Shown: positions 1 to 9,514 of the stretch, one piece after another
How positions within the stretch are numbered: the first letter of the stretch is position 1
Layout: each line of letters begins with the position of its first letter
Origin: an uncultured Desulfatiglans sp.
Lineage (GTDB): Bacteria > Desulfobacterota > DSM-4660 > Desulfatiglandales > Desulfatiglandaceae
Reading direction: 5' to 3'
DNA length: 64,000 nucleotides
Assembly (NCBI GenBank): GCA_900498135.1
Contig: LR026961.1
Location: 2,248,628-2,312,627, forward strand
Notes under the pieces: model-generated
What the model was told of the DNA's origin: nothing
The model's database searches: none
What the model saw: only the letters and a program-made list of their open reading frames with translations
Made by a program: the position numbers and the translations under genes

Positions 1-1
1 G

Positions 2-325
2 TCGCGCTCGGGGGGCGGAGCGAGCCCTGGATTCGAGGGGGGGCAGATGCCCCTGCAGCGGCGACTTCCCAAGCGTGGGTTCAAGAATCCCTTCAGGACT
101 GAATTTTCAGTGGTCAATCTGGAGGTTTTGAACCGGTTTGAGCGCAACGCTACGGTAGACGTAGAGGCCTTGCAGGAGGCTGGACTCCTCCGGAAGGATC
201 GCGCCGGGGTGAAGCTGCTCGGCAACGGGGAGTTGCAGCACCCACTGGTGGTGCGCGTTCATCGGATCAGTCGGTCGGCCAGGGAGAAAATCGAGGCGAT
301 CGGTGGCAGGGTAGAGGTCATCTAG
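2..325 (+). CDS. rplO: 50S ribosomal protein L15 (C-terminal part)
   Basis: The 5' end lies outside the window; the frame is open from base 2. The visible 107 residues begin in the glycine-rich [15 protein letters not shown] segment that binds 23S rRNA and continue through [16 protein letters not shown], a very conserved L15 block, to the C-terminal domain. L15 is a late-assembly protein of the large subunit. The next gene, secY, starts 16 bases downstream, the usual order at the end of the spc operon. Function is certain from sequence and context; only the missing N-terminus limits the annotation. Confidence 0.96.
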   Translation, partial: SRSGGGASPGFEGGQMPLQRRLPKRGFKNPFRTEFSVVNLEVLNRFERNATVDVEALQEAGLLRKDRAGVKLLGNGELQHPLVVRVHRISRSAREKIEAIGGRVEVI

Positions 326-341
326 CCCGCGGAGGGGTGCG

Positions 342-1655
342 TTGATAGGCGGCTTTCAGAACATTCCCAAGATTCCGGAGCTCAAGAAGCGGATCCTCTT
401 TACGCTCATGATGCTGGCGGTATACCGACTCGGTTGTCATATTCCGACCCCCGGGATCGACGGCACTGCGCTTGCTGCTTTTTTCAGTGCGCAGCAGGGA
501 ACGCTTTTCGGGCTGTTTGATATGTTTTCCGGCGGTGCACTGAGTCAGATGTCCGTGATGGCACTCGGCATTATGCCTTATATCAGCGCCTCCATTATTA
601 TCGAACTGCTGTCTGTCGTGATCCCCTATCTTGAAAAGTTGAAAAAGGAAGGCGAGCAGGGGCGAAAAAAGATCGTTCAGTACACTCGCTACGGTACAAT
701 CGTCCTCAGTGTGATCCAAGGCTTCGGTATTGCGGTCGGGCTGGAGAGGATGTCAAGCCCCGGCGGCGCTATGGTGGTGCCGGCGGGGGGTTGGGGTTTC
801 CGCGTTTTGGCGGTGGTGACATTGACAGCCGGAACAGCCTTCCTCATGTGGCTCGGGGAGCAGATTACGGAGCGAGGAATAGGGAACGGAATTTCACTGA
901 TTATTTTTGCCGGCATCGTGGCGGGCTTGCCTGTTGCGGTGGTGAACACCTTCCGTTTGATGGGAACCGGTGAGATCGCACCGTTCTTCATGGTGCTTCT
1001 GCTGGCATTCATGATCGTCGTCATTGGTGTGATCGTCTTTGTCGAGCGAGGGCAGCGCAGGATACCCGTTCAGTATGCCAAACGGGTGGTAGGTCGGCGT
1101 ATGTACGGAGGGCAGAGCACCCATCTGCCGCTGAAGGTCAATACGGCCGGGGTTATCCCGCCGATCTTCGCATCCTCGATCATCATGTTTCCAGCGACGA
1201 TTGCCAACTTTTTGAACGTCGAAAAAATTCCCTGGCTGCAGGCGGTCGTGACCAGCCTTTCTCCCGGGCATATCGTCCATACTTTGATATACGTTGCCTT
1301 CATATTCTTTTTCTGCTATTTTTACACGGCTGTGCACTTCAATCCTGTTGATGTCGCAGACAATATGAAGCGCTACGGCGGCTTTATTCCAGGTATCAGG
1401 CCCGGGAAGAACACTGCCGAATATATCGATCGGGTTTTGACGAGAATTACGTTCGCCGGGGCGATTTATGTGTCGCTTGTCTGCATTTTACCGCAGATAT
1501 TGATCTACCGGCTTAATGTGCCGTTTTACTTTGGTGGAACGGCTTTGCTGATCGTTGTCGGTGTGGCTATGGATACGACGAATCAGATAGAGTCGCATAT
1601 GTTGACGCGTCATTATGAGGGCTTCATGAAAAAGGGTTTTGGAAGGACGCGTTAA
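342..1655 (+). CDS. secY: Protein translocase subunit SecY
   Basis: The 437-residue protein is the channel subunit of the SecYEG translocon in the inner membrane. It starts at TTG behind a GGAGGGG site, and the opening [15 protein letters not shown] is typical of SecY. About ten hydrophobic segments are visible. The plug region ([21 protein letters not shown]) and the cytosolic loop with [14 protein letters not shown], which contacts SecA and the ribosome, are both present. Length matches bacterial SecY. It follows rplO as usual, but infA comes 43 bases later, so the common adk and map genes are absent from this spot. Confidence 0.97.
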   Translation: MIGGFQNIPKIPELKKRILFTLMMLAVYRLGCHIPTPGIDGTALAAFFSAQQGTLFGLFDMFSGGALSQMSVMALGIMPYISASIIIELLSVVIPYLEKLKKEGEQGRKKIVQYTRYGTIVLSVIQGFGIAVGLERMSSPGGAMVVPAGGWGFRVLAVVTLTAGTAFLMWLGEQITERGIGNGISLIIFAGIVAGLPVAVVNTFRLMGTGEIAPFFMVLLLAFMIVVIGVIVFVERGQRRIPVQYAKRVVGRRMYGGQSTHLPLKVNTAGVIPPIFASSIIMFPATIANFLNVEKIPWLQAVVTSLSPGHIVHTLIYVAFIFFFCYFYTAVHFNPVDVADNMKRYGGFIPGIRPGKNTAEYIDRVLTRITFAGAIYVSLVCILPQILIYRLNVPFYFGGTALLIVVGVAMDTTNQIESHMLTRHYEGFMKKGFGRTR

Positions 1656-1698
1656 CGTCTATGGCGATGAACCATACACGGGGGGCCTGAGAGGGGGT

Positions 1699-1920
1699 AT
1701 GGCGAAAGAAGAGGCAATTGAGGTTGAGGGTGTTGTCATCGAGACGCTTCCCAATGCCATGTTCAGGGTAGAGCTCAAAAACGGCCACCGAGTCTTGGGG
1801 CATATTTCGGGGAAGATGCGGATGCATTTTATCAAGATTTTACCCGGAGATACGGTGGTTGTCGAGCTTTCGCCATATGATTTGACGAGGGGCCGGATCG
1901 TTTATCGGGGTCAAAAGTAG
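1699..1920 (+). CDS. infA: Translation initiation factor IF-1
   Basis: This 73-residue S1/OB-fold protein binds the ribosomal A site during initiation. The sequence [19 protein letters not shown] and the later [17 protein letters not shown] are hallmark IF-1 segments. The ATG at 1699 is chosen because the family starts MAKE and a GAGGGGG ribosome site lies just upstream; an in-frame ATG at 1639 would add 20 unrelated residues and overlap secY. It sits directly between secY and rpmJ. Confidence 0.96.
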   Translation: MAKEEAIEVEGVVIETLPNAMFRVELKNGHRVLGHISGKMRMHFIKILPGDTVVVELSPYDLTRGRIVYRGQK

Positions 1921-1952
1921 CAGGAAGCAAGCCAGAGGAAGGATATCGGATC

Positions 1953-2066
1953 ATGAAGGTCAAACCGTCGGTGAAGCGTATTTGCAAGAAATGCAAAGTG
2001 GTGAAGCGTAAAGGTGTCGTGCGCGTCATTTGTGAAAACCCGCGTCACAAGCAGCGGCAGGGTTGA
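1953..2066 (+). CDS. rpmJ: 50S ribosomal protein L36
   Basis: A 37-codon gene that is easily missed because of its size. The product [15 protein letters not shown]... ends in RHKQRQG. Zinc-ribbon ligands are visible as C11, C14, C27 and H32, so this is the zinc-binding (C+) form of L36. It lies between infA and rpsM, its standard position. The GAGGAAGG stretch upstream serves as ribosome site. The protein is a small component of the large subunit. Confidence 0.95.
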   Translation: MKVKPSVKRICKKCKVVKRKGVVRVICENPRHKQRQG

Positions 2067-2150
2067 GCCATGTATATCAGTGCAGCGCAAGTTGTCGCTT
2101 CGCTGCGGATCGGTTGCGTTTACCATTCGCTTAGAAAAAGGAGTTGAAGA

Positions 2151-2522
2151 TTGGCTAGAATTGCTGGTGTCGATTTGCCTAAAGGGAAACGAGCCGAAAT
2201 CGCCCTCACCTATATTTACGGCATCGGCCGCACGACATCCCAGAGGATTCTTTCCGAGGCCGGGATTGATTGGGATACGAAATCGGACGATTTGAGCGGC
2301 GAGCAGGTGACCCAGATTCGCAAGATCATCGACGAGCATCATAAGGTGGAAGGTGATCTGCGGCGCGAAGTGTCCATGAACATCAAGCGGCTGATGGATC
2401 TTGGTGCGTACCGTGGTTTGAGGCACAGAAAAGGGTTGCCTGTCCGCGGGCAAAGGACAAGTACCAACGCTCGTACGCGCAAGGGTCCGAGACGTGCCGT
2501 AATGGGGAAGCGAAAGAAATAA
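2151..2522 (+). CDS. rpsM: 30S ribosomal protein S13
   Basis: The 123-residue S13 is located at the head of the small subunit and contacts the P-site tRNA and the L5 bridge. The start [21 protein letters not shown], the helix-two-turn-helix [12 protein letters not shown], and the basic tail [17 protein letters not shown] are diagnostic. Translation begins at TTG, six bases after an AAAAAGGAG site. This is the first gene of the alpha operon (rpsM-rpsK-rpsD-rpoA-rplQ). Confidence 0.97.
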   Translation: MARIAGVDLPKGKRAEIALTYIYGIGRTTSQRILSEAGIDWDTKSDDLSGEQVTQIRKIIDEHHKVEGDLRREVSMNIKRLMDLGAYRGLRHRKGLPVRGQRTSTNARTRKGPRRAVMGKRKK

Positions 2523-2540
2523 CGATACGAAGGGTGCGAG

Positions 2541-2936
2541 ATGGCTAAGACCGCTAGGAAAAGAGGAAAGGTCAAAAAGGAAAAAAAGAACGTCCCTACC
2601 GGGGTGGTACACATTCAATCCACATTCAATAATACCATCGTTACGGTTACCGACCCCGATGGGCGGGTCATCGCGCAATCGAGTGCGGGTAGATCTGGAT
2701 TCAAGGGATCCCGGAAGAGCACGCCCTTCGCGGCGCAGCTGGCGGCGCGTGACGCGATCCGACAGGCTATGGAGCAGGGCATGAAGACTGCGGAGGTGCG
2801 AGTCAAGGGCCCCGGTGTGGGCCGGGAGGCAGCGTTGCGCGCCCTGCAGGTCGAAGGTTTCAGTGTCAACATGATCCGCGATGTGACCCCCATCCCGCAC
2901 AACGGCTGCAGGCCCCCGAAGCGGCGCAGGGTCTGA
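2541..2936 (+). CDS. rpsK: 30S ribosomal protein S11
   Basis: The 131-residue S11 lies on the small-subunit platform near the E-site codon. Conserved blocks include [31 protein letters not shown] and the C-terminal [18 protein letters not shown]. The N-terminus is a lysine/arginine-rich extension ([15 protein letters not shown]) of the usual bacterial type. It starts at ATG, 18 bases after rpsM. Confidence 0.97.
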   Translation: MAKTARKRGKVKKEKKNVPTGVVHIQSTFNNTIVTVTDPDGRVIAQSSAGRSGFKGSRKSTPFAAQLAARDAIRQAMEQGMKTAEVRVKGPGVGREAALRALQVEGFSVNMIRDVTPIPHNGCRPPKRRRV

Positions 2937-3025
2937 GGCATGGATCGACCTCATCCCGGGGCGATATCACGGCGTGAGAGGCTCGAGTGAAGATAACACA
3001 TTGGATTTTTTGAGGAGGGGCTGTT

Positions 3026-3655
3026 TTGGCCAGATATTGTGGCTCGTCCTGCAGATTATGTCGGCGGGAAAATCTTAAATTGTTCCTGAAGGGTGATCGT
3101 TGTTACAGCGATAAATGTGCCTTTGAGAGGAGGCCATACGCGCCTGGACAGCACGGCCAACGGCGTGGGGGAAAATACTCTGACTACCGGACGCAGCTCC
3201 GGGAAAAGCAGAAGGTGAAGCGTATTTATGGCGTGCTCGAGAAACAGTTTCGCGGATATTATTATCGTGCTGACCGCGCTAAGGGGATCACAGGTGTGAA
3301 TCTTCTCATGAGCCTCGAAGCGCGTCTAGACAATATTGTTTACAGGATGGGATTCGCCAGTTCACGGACTCAGGCGCGGCAGTTGGTCAGGCATGGCCAC
3401 TTTCTCGTCAATGATAGAAAGGTGAACATTCCTTCCTATCAGGTGAAGCCGGGTGATGTGATCAAGGTGCATGCGGAGAGCCAGAAGGTTCATCAGATCG
3501 TCGATGCGATGGAGACGGTGTTGCGGCGTGGCATCCCAAATTGGGTCGAGGTGAACAAGACCGATTTCAGCGGTACGCTGAAGTCCCTGCCCAACCGTGA
3601 GGATTTGACGATGCCGATCCAGGAACAGCTGATCGTTGAGCTCTATTCGAAGTAG
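3026..3655 (+). CDS. rpsD: 30S ribosomal protein S4
   Basis: The 209-residue S4 nucleates assembly of the 16S 5' domain and in many bacteria represses its own operon. The N-terminal cysteines C5, C9, C12, C26 and C31 show the zinc-binding (C+) type. The S4 RNA-binding domain follows ([19 protein letters not shown], then [21 protein letters not shown]). Translation begins at TTG after a GAGGAGGGG site. Ninety bases separate it from rpsK, enough for a translational operator, though I did not identify one. Confidence 0.97.
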   Translation: MARYCGSSCRLCRRENLKLFLKGDRCYSDKCAFERRPYAPGQHGQRRGGKYSDYRTQLREKQKVKRIYGVLEKQFRGYYYRADRAKGITGVNLLMSLEARLDNIVYRMGFASSRTQARQLVRHGHFLVNDRKVNIPSYQVKPGDVIKVHAESQKVHQIVDAMETVLRRGIPNWVEVNKTDFSGTLKSLPNREDLTMPIQEQLIVELYSK

Positions 3656-3749
3656 GGACAGGGCTGGGTGTTGTTTGCCTTGAAAACGGATAGGCTGAGT
3701 CCACGGAAGACTTCGGAACCTTTGCATTAAAGAAGATGGGGGAGACCTC

Positions 3750-4793
3750 TTGGTAGCTCTAAAAAGCAAAAACTGGCGGGAACTGATCAAGCCCCGGCGG
3801 ATTGAGATCGATCCTGAGACTTATACGAACTTGTACGGGAAGTTCACCTGTGAACCGCTGGAGAGAGGTTTTGGTATTACTATTGGCAATTCTTTGAGGC
3901 GAATACTGCTGTCTTCGCTCCAAGGTGCAAGTATCGTTAGCGTGAAGTTCGATGGAGTGTTGCATGAGTTTTCGACGATCCCCGGGGTTTATGAGGATGT
4001 AGCCGACATTATCTTGAACCTGAAAGAGGTCAAGCTTAAACTCCTCGAGGGGGAGGAGGCCGTCATTCGACTTTTACGTGAGGGAGAAGGGAAGGTGACG
4101 GCTGGTGATATTGAGACCGATGGGTTGGTCGAGATACTGAATACGGAACAACATATCGCCACCCTCAATGCAGAGGCGCGCCTGGACATGAGTATGGTGG
4201 TGCGGACCGGGAAAGGGTACGTGCCTGCTGAGCGGAATAAAGGGCGTGAGGAGGAGATCGGTGCGATAGCGATAGACGCGATCTTCTCACCCATCGAAAA
4301 GGTGAATTATGTCGTCAGCAACGCGCGCGTCGGGCAGATCACCGATTACGACAAGCTGACGCTGGAGGTGTGGACTGACGGGAGCATTTTTCCGGAAGAT
4401 GCGGTTGCTTACGCTGCAAAGATTTTGAAGGAACAAATGAACCCGTTCATCAATTTCGAGGAAGAACCCGAACCGGTGGAAGAAGAGGTTGAGGAGCGGG
4501 AGGAGAAGCTCAACGAGAATCTTTTCAGGCCCGTCTCCGAACTTGAATTGTCCGTACGGTCCGCCAATTGTCTCAAAAATGCGAATATCCGGCTTATCGG
4601 GGAACTGGTTCAGAAGACAGAGGCCGAAATGCTCAAGACAAAAAATTTCGGGCGTAAGTCCCTGAACGAGATCAAGGCAATTTTGGAAGAAATGGGCCTG
4701 TCGTTGGGAATGAAGCTCTCGAATTTCCCTGATGCATCGGAGCTTGAGTTGCCGGATGACGAAGATGGAAAGGAAGAGGGTGAGGACGAATGA
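3750..4793 (+). CDS. rpoA: DNA-directed RNA polymerase subunit alpha
   Basis: The 347-residue alpha subunit scaffolds RNA polymerase assembly and contacts UP elements and activators. The N-terminal domain includes [21 protein letters not shown] glutamate-rich linker around residue 235-255 is followed by the alpha-CTD ([16 protein letters not shown], then [22 protein letters not shown]). It starts at TTG behind GGGGGAG. Its stop overlaps the start of rplQ (ATGA), indicating translational coupling. Confidence 0.97.
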   Translation: MVALKSKNWRELIKPRRIEIDPETYTNLYGKFTCEPLERGFGITIGNSLRRILLSSLQGASIVSVKFDGVLHEFSTIPGVYEDVADIILNLKEVKLKLLEGEEAVIRLLREGEGKVTAGDIETDGLVEILNTEQHIATLNAEARLDMSMVVRTGKGYVPAERNKGREEEIGAIAIDAIFSPIEKVNYVVSNARVGQITDYDKLTLEVWTDGSIFPEDAVAYAAKILKEQMNPFINFEEEPEPVEEEVEEREEKLNENLFRPVSELELSVRSANCLKNANIRLIGELVQKTEAEMLKTKNFGRKSLNEIKAILEEMGLSLGMKLSNFPDASELELPDDEDGKEEGEDE

Positions 4794-5179
4794 GGCACAA
4801 AAATTCAGGGAAACAGTTGAGTCGAAACTCCAGCCACCGCCGGGCGATGCTGCGGAATATGGTTACTTCCCTGTTTACGCACGAGCAGATTCAGACGACT
4901 GACACGAAGGCGAAGCAGATCCGTCCGATTGCAGAGAAGATGATTACGCTCGCGAAACGGGGTGATTTGCACGCACGCAGACAAGCTATCGCTTATCTGC
5001 AGGAGGCCAGGGTTGCACATCGGCTTTTCGAGGAGATCAAGCCCCGCTTCAATGACCGGCAGGGTGGGTATGTGCGGATTGTCAAAAGCGGTATTCGGAA
5101 AGGGGATGGCGCGCCTTTGTCTATCATTCAACTTGTGAATATGAAGGAGAAGGCCAAGGGGCAGGCGAAGCAGGGGTGA
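4790..5179 (+). CDS. rplQ: 50S ribosomal protein L17
   Basis: The 129-residue L17 belongs to the large subunit near the exit tunnel. The start [20 protein letters not shown] and the later [17 protein letters not shown] and [14 protein letters not shown] are classic L17 motifs. It overlaps the rpoA stop by four bases and closes the alpha operon. The next gene is pyrB, 131 bases on, beyond a strong hairpin. Confidence 0.97.
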   Translation: MRHKNSGKQLSRNSSHRRAMLRNMVTSLFTHEQIQTTDTKAKQIRPIAEKMITLAKRGDLHARRQAIAYLQEARVAHRLFEEIKPRFNDRQGGYVRIVKSGIRKGDGAPLSIIQLVNMKEKAKGQAKQG

Positions 5180-5236
5180 TCCTGACCTTGTCTTAGGCCC
5201 TGCTGAGGTGGAGGGCGGAAGGGGAGATCCACTCGC

Positions 5237-5314
5237 ATGATTGCTGATGGGTTTACAACAGAAACCTCCTTGCCGGACGACGGTAAGGGGGTTTTTTTTG
5301 AGAGGTTCCCGTGA
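5237..5314 (+). CDS. Putative 25-residue leader peptide upstream of pyrB
   Basis: An ATG preceded by an AGGGGAG site (about eleven bases away) opens a frame reading [20 protein letters not shown] and ending FERFP. The frame runs straight through the terminator-like hairpin and its T-tract. Its TGA stop overlaps the GTG start of pyrB (GTGA). This is the layout of the enterobacterial pyrBI leader (PyrL), where a ribosome translating the leader prevents terminator formation when UTP is low. No strongly U-rich pause tract is visible ahead of the hairpin, so the analogy is incomplete. The peptide itself is probably not functional; translation would be the regulatory event. Confidence 0.4.
   Translation: MIADGFTTETSLPDDGKGVFFERFP
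5262..5299 (+). terminator. Intrinsic terminator / attenuator before pyrB
   Basis: A roughly 13-bp stem (left arm AACCTCCTTGCCG, loop GACGA, right arm CGGTAAGGGGGTT with two G-U pairs) runs into eight T residues. It ends only 11 bases before the pyrB start, leaving no room for a promoter in between, so any pyrB message must cross it. It may simply end the alpha operon with read-through, or act as a regulated attenuator. Confidence 0.8.
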
Positions 5315-6270
5315 GGAAATTCAACCATAAGGATCTTCTCGGTATGGGTCAGTTGTCGGTTGATGATATCCAGCTTATCTTAGACACCGCCGACTCGTTC
5401 AAGGATATCTCTTCGCGCGAGATCAAGAAGGTGCCTACGCTTCGAGGCAAGAGCATCGTGAATTTCTTCTATGAGGCCAGCACCAGGACGAGGACATCCT
5501 TCGAGGTCGCCGCGAAACGTCTCAGTGCCGATACCTTCAGCCTGTCCGCATCGACGAGTAGCATGGTGAAAGGCGAAACGCTGATCGATACGGGCCGCAA
5601 TTTGCAGGCGATGAGTCCCGACGTGATCGTTATACGCCACTCGTCGAGCGGTGCGCCGCACCTGCTTGCGAAGGCCGTCAAGGCGTGTGTTGTAAATGCC
5701 GGGGACGGGATCAATGAACATCCGACCCAGGCTCTTTTGGATTTATATACGATCCGTGAGAGAAAAGGTCGTATCCGAGGGTTGAATGTTGCCATCATTG
5801 GGGATATCGCCCATAGTCGGGTCGCGCGTTCGAACATGATCGGACTTGCGAAGATGGGTGCGCGGGTGACGATCGGAGGTCCACCGACAATGATTCCGCT
5901 AGGGTTGGAAGCGTTTGGGGTGGAAGTCGTCCCTGATCCCCGCGAGGCGATCAGGGACAAGGATGTTGTCATGATGCTGAGGATCCAATTGGAGCGGCAG
6001 AGGCGAACCCTTTTTCCCAGTCTTCGCGAATATTCCGCCGCCTTCGGGTTGGACAGCGAGGCCCTCAAATCCGCCAAGCCTGATTGCGTCATCATGCATC
6101 CTGGTCCGATCAACCGTGGCGTCGAAATCTCGTCGGAGCTCGCTGACAGCCCCGCATCACTAATCCTGGATCAGGTTGCCAACGGGGTCGCGGTGCGTAT
6201 GGCTATCCTTTACCTGTTAATTGGAGGATCTAAGGCGGATGCTGTGGATAAAGAACGGGCAGCTGGTTGA
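5311..6270 (+). CDS. pyrB: Aspartate carbamoyltransferase catalytic subunit
   Basis: The 319-residue enzyme joins carbamoyl phosphate and aspartate, the first committed step of pyrimidine synthesis. The carbamoyl-phosphate loop STRTRTSFE (residues about 54-62), [29 protein letters not shown] and the C-terminal [12 protein letters not shown] are all present. It starts at GTG with GAGAGG five bases upstream. The start lies directly behind a terminator-like hairpin, and the 3' end overlaps pyrC by 32 bases, so the two are co-transcribed. No regulatory pyrI follows. Confidence 0.96.
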   Translation: MRKFNHKDLLGMGQLSVDDIQLILDTADSFKDISSREIKKVPTLRGKSIVNFFYEASTRTRTSFEVAAKRLSADTFSLSASTSSMVKGETLIDTGRNLQAMSPDVIVIRHSSSGAPHLLAKAVKACVVNAGDGINEHPTQALLDLYTIRERKGRIRGLNVAIIGDIAHSRVARSNMIGLAKMGARVTIGGPPTMIPLGLEAFGVEVVPDPREAIRDKDVVMMLRIQLERQRRTLFPSLREYSAAFGLDSEALKSAKPDCVIMHPGPINRGVEISSELADSPASLILDQVANGVAVRMAILYLLIGGSKADAVDKERAAG

Positions 6271-7525
6271 TCCTGTCCAAGGCGTGATCGAACAGGTTGA
6301 CCTGATCATAGAAGAAGGGGTTGTCACTCATCTTCCCCCAAGGGGCGTGTTCAAGCCTGAGGGAGATCAGATCGAAATCATCGATGCCACGCGTAAAATG
6401 ATTGTCCCCGGGCTGCTGGATATGCATGTTCACTTGCGGGAGCCTGGTTTTGAATACAAGGAGACCATTGCGACCGGGACGCTTGCCGCCTTGGCCGGGG
6501 GCTTTACAGGGGTGGCGTGCATGCCTAATACGGCTCCCCCGAATGACTGCCGTGCGGTAACCGAGTTTATTCTGAAGAAGGCAGAGATGGCCGGATTTGC
6601 AAAGGTTTATCCGATTGCTGCCATCAGTATCGGCCAGAAAGGGGAGGTGCTGACAGAATTCGGTGATTTGAAGGAGGCAGGGGCGGTTGGTGTCTCGGAC
6701 GACGGTTTTCCCGTTGCCAGCAGTGAGCTGATGCGCCGTGCCTTGGAGTATGGGCGGTATCACGGCCTCATGGTCATCTCTCATTCCGAAGATCGAACCC
6801 TGAGCGGGGACGGGGTGATGCACGAGGGGGTCGTTTCCACCCGCATCGGATTGGCGGGCATACCGGATGCGGCTGAGGATATTATGGTGTACAGGGAAAT
6901 CTCTCTTGCACGACTGACCGGATGTCCTGTTCACATTGCGCATGTGAGCACCGCGAACTCCGTTGAGTTGATCCGCCGGGCCAAGGAGGAAAACCTCCCC
7001 GTCACGGCAGAAACCGCACCGCATTATTTCAGCCTGGACCACAACGGCTTGAGGGGTTACGATACCAACGCGAAGGTGAATCCGCCTCTGCGGGCGCTGA
7101 AGGATGTTGCGGCGATCAAGCGCGGGTTGGCCGAGGGGGTGATTGACGCCATTGCCTCGGACCATGCGCCGCACAGCATTCTCGAAAAAGAAGTTGAATT
7201 CGACAAGGCGGCCTTCGGATTGATCGGCCTCCAGACTACGCTGCCCCTGACGCTGGCGTTGGTCCGGGAAGGCGTGCTAGGCCTGGCGGAGGCGATCGCC
7301 AAGCTTTCACTGCGGCCCTCGAGGATCCTGGGAGTTGAGGGCGGACAGCTCAAAGTGGGCTCGATCGCTGATCTGGCTGTGATCGATCCTGATGTCGAGT
7401 ATGAGTTCAAGGCCGCCGATGTGCTTTCCAAAAGCAAGAATTCACCGTTTATCGGAAAGGTGCTCAAGGGGCGAAATGACCTGACCCTGATGGGAGGAAA
7501 GGTCGTTTGGCGAAGCATATCCTAG
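6239..7525 (+). CDS. pyrC: Dihydroorotase
   Basis: The 428-residue metal-dependent amidohydrolase cyclises carbamoyl aspartate to dihydroorotate. Visible motifs are the metal-binding [15 protein letters not shown] (about residues 61-75), GVSDDG, the histidine in ISHSED, the HIAHVST segment and the later IASDHAPH with the catalytic aspartate. This is the class I (PyrC/PyrX-like) type. The ATG at 6239 is preferred because GGAGG lies 11 bases upstream and [12 protein letters not shown] is the usual start; it overlaps pyrB. An in-frame TTG at 6221 is less likely. Confidence 0.95.
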   Translation: MLWIKNGQLVDPVQGVIEQVDLIIEEGVVTHLPPRGVFKPEGDQIEIIDATRKMIVPGLLDMHVHLREPGFEYKETIATGTLAALAGGFTGVACMPNTAPPNDCRAVTEFILKKAEMAGFAKVYPIAAISIGQKGEVLTEFGDLKEAGAVGVSDDGFPVASSELMRRALEYGRYHGLMVISHSEDRTLSGDGVMHEGVVSTRIGLAGIPDAAEDIMVYREISLARLTGCPVHIAHVSTANSVELIRRAKEENLPVTAETAPHYFSLDHNGLRGYDTNAKVNPPLRALKDVAAIKRGLAEGVIDAIASDHAPHSILEKEVEFDKAAFGLIGLQTTLPLTLALVREGVLGLAEAIAKLSLRPSRILGVEGGQLKVGSIADLAVIDPDVEYEFKAADVLSKSKNSPFIGKVLKGRNDLTLMGGKVVWRSIS

Positions 7526-7635
7526 TGTTTGCCGCATAGCCTTTTTAGGGACAACCAAGAATTCTTCCCGGTGACCCAGGTTTGCAATTCATATTTCGGT
7601 GAGGGACCTTATGCGGAATGGCCATTATCCATTAG

Positions 7636-7775
7636 ATCCATCCGGCAATGGTATTTTTGGCCGATTTTGGCGTCAGTCTGCACGTTTGCTTGTGCGGCGA
7701 CCACCAGGTGGTCTCCGCGCAAACGCTTGATTTCCTAGATATTGGCCAAAAATCCTCATTTCCGGATTGGAACCT
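7636..7775 (+). repeat. Dispersed intergenic repeat, copy A
   Basis: Core-only member of the repeat family described in the findings. The left end (ATCCATCCGGCAATGG) and right end (CTCATTTCCGGATTGGAA) form imperfect terminal inverted repeats. The middle keeps the GTTTGCTTGTGCGGC block. The inner palindrome is GACCACCAGGTGGTC instead of the common GCGACCTGCAGGTCGC, still self-complementary. No optional hairpin module is present. It lies between pyrC and the pilin gene. Confidence 0.8.
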
Positions 7776-8508
7776 TTGCCGGGCCGGATGCTCTTTTTCG
7801 GGTGGACATCGATTAGATGGCCGATGTCGTGTCTAAATGGCCCGATCAGGCTGCGGAAGAGTATCCATCTGCTGTATTTCGCCTGTCGCGTGTCACCGCA
7901 GCACAGCTGAATGTGCATTTCCTTCAGGAAAATTTCGCAAATCTTGTATCTGCTCAATTTGCAACACGCGGTTGTCTTCTGAAATAGTCCCAGATGAATA
8001 GTTCCGGGCCAAGAGGCCTTTGCCAAGTCGTTGATGTTCCAATCCGCCGCAGTCCTTTCCCGAACCGCCGAAAGTCATCTAATACCCAGCTTGGTCCCAT
8101 TCGAAAAGAATCTCTTCTTCTCGCTCCGTTCGGGGGCCGGGGCACCCCGCCTCGCAACTGTTCCCGGTCTGTTCAGTCTCAAAAAAAACGCGTTGATTAT
8201 GAAGAGAAAGCTTGTACATCACTGGAGAAGCAAGCGTCCAGAAAGACTCTGCTATGGCAAAGAATGAAGAGTTCCGGATGGAAAGGAAGCCGCCCCTATT
8301 CCGATCGAAAAGGTCTTCAAGGGAAGTCGATCTCGAGCAAATAGCAAGGACTTCAAGAGTCATCCTGCCTTTGGAGACATAAAATCGGTCGAAGATCACA
8401 AGAGACTGTGCGTGTCATGTGAGGCCCGGCCGTGGTTTGTACGATCAACAGCGTAATAAGTCTCTGATTTATAGACCGATATCATTTTTGCAGCCAATCT
8501 GTCACCAG
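7776..8508. other. Gene-poor stretch between pyrC and pilin
   Basis: About 730 bases without a convincing gene. Several short open frames occur on both strands, but none has a good ribosome site, codon pattern or recognisable product. A segment near 8090-8180 (TCTTCTCGCTCCG, then GGGGCACCCCGCCTCGC) faintly resembles the hairpin module of the dispersed repeats and may be a decayed copy. The sequence becomes AT-richer toward the pilin promoter. Confidence 0.5.
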
Positions 8509-8510
8509 TA

Positions 8511-8525
8511 GGCACATTCTTTGCT
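8511..8525 (+). promoter_or_regulatory. Sigma-54 promoter for the pilin gene
   Basis: GGCACATTCTTTGCT matches the -24/-12 consensus (GGCAC, five bases, TTGCW). The GG and GC doublets are separated by exactly ten bases, as required for RpoN holoenzyme. It lies about 210 bases upstream of the pilin start, predicting a long 5' untranslated leader. pilA genes of related bacteria such as Geobacter and Myxococcus are known RpoN/PilR targets. Confidence 0.75.
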
Positions 8526-8733
8526 CACGCCTAGATTATCCTTGGAAGAGGCATCAAGTCCAGAAGGATCCTGTAGCGCAGATCCTTCTGTTTCTGAATG
8601 ATCTAAACTGAGCCGATGATGTATGGGAATTCCATGCAAAGAAACGGATGAAAAGTGTTTGTGGTTCATCATGCGCGAATAAAATATGTCAGGTTATTGA
8701 AATTCATGTTTCATAAATACAAGGAGGTCTAAC

Positions 8734-9129
8734 ATGCACTGCATAGTGAGGAAAATGGTGCAAGGGTTTACATTGCTGGAGTTGATGATTGTAGTTGCTA
8801 TCATAGCAGTCATGGCAACAATAGCGATCCCAAATTATGTAAACTATCAATGCAAGGCAAAGCAAGCCGAGGCAAAAACGCTTCTTGGGAATATTGCTGT
8901 CGCTGAAGAGGCCTATTATACAGAAAATAATGTTTATTCATATGATTTTGCCGATATCGGATTTTCGAGCAAGGGCGATGCAAGATATGTCTATGCTATC
9001 TCAGAAGCGAATAACGTATCATTTATTGCGACGGCTTTTGCCAAGGGCCTCAAAGGGGATAAGGACGATAAATGGACTATCAATCATGAGCGCGTTTTGG
9101 ACAATCAAATAAACGCATGTGTGCCATAA
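8734..9129 (+). CDS. pilA: Type IV pilin (PilA-like)
   Basis: The 131-residue prepilin has a short basic leader and the prepilin-peptidase site [19 protein letters not shown], with Glu at mature position 5 and an N-terminal hydrophobic helix used in pilus packing. It is longer than the short Geobacter e-pilin, with a small globular domain. Two cysteines (Cys33 in NYQCKAK and one near the C-terminus, NACVP) could form a disulfide. The start is set by AAGGAGG eight bases upstream of ATG 8734. A sigma-54 promoter precedes it and glycosylation and ABC genes follow. Confidence 0.92.
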   Translation: MHCIVRKMVQGFTLLELMIVVAIIAVMATIAIPNYVNYQCKAKQAEAKTLLGNIAVAEEAYYTENNVYSYDFADIGFSSKGDARYVYAISEANNVSFIATAFAKGLKGDKDDKWTINHERVLDNQINACVP

Positions 9130-9177
9130 GCATGAAAATAATCCATAATGTATTCATCCTTGGTCACAGGGCCTGGG

Positions 9178-9342
9178 TCAAACAAAGGGCTGAGCGATCC
9201 GGGCGAGGTCAGGTTCCTGGCGCTGGAGATATGCGCGCAAGGCATCGACAAACTCGGGGAGGTTGATTTCTACGAAGCCGGCAAGTCTGCCTGAGTGAGA
9301 GGATACGGACCAATCCACGGTTGGCTTTTTCGCTGGGCGTCC
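9178..9342 (-). pseudogene. Remnant of an unidentified coding region
   Basis: On the minus strand an open frame of about 54 codons reads GRPAKKPTVDWSVSSHSGRL and continues through INLPEFVDALRAYLQRQEPD to a stop, but has no start codon or ribosome site. The residue composition looks like real protein (a basic N-terminal patch, then an amphipathic helix) and like the C-terminus of a DNA-binding or transposition protein. I do not recognise the family. It probably marks decayed DNA between pilA and the next gene. Confidence 0.3.
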
Positions 9343-9413
9343 CCTGTCTGTATGTTATGCTGGGAAAGTTGATTTTGTCATTTTTAATATATTTTTGATG
9401 ATTGATAAATAAG

Positions 9414-9433
9414 AATATCCAGAGGATATTTTT
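9414..9433 (+). terminator. Possible weak terminator downstream of pilA
   Basis: AATATCC, loop AGA, GGATATT followed by a run of T forms a perfect seven-pair A/T-rich hairpin with a T-tract. It lies 285 bases after the pilin stop and 80 before the next gene. It could reduce read-through so that pilin is made in excess over the downstream genes. Confidence 0.3.
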
Positions 9434-9514
9434 GCCAACCGATAATAATCGCCCAATTAAATTGCATTAAATCTGGCAAAATAGTTGTGCAGATTAGGCT
9501 GAAATCATTTTTGT

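Noticed and set aside
8090..8180. Decayed eleventh repeat copy
   Set aside because: Only a short GC-rich part resembles the hairpin module; ends and inner palindrome are missing.
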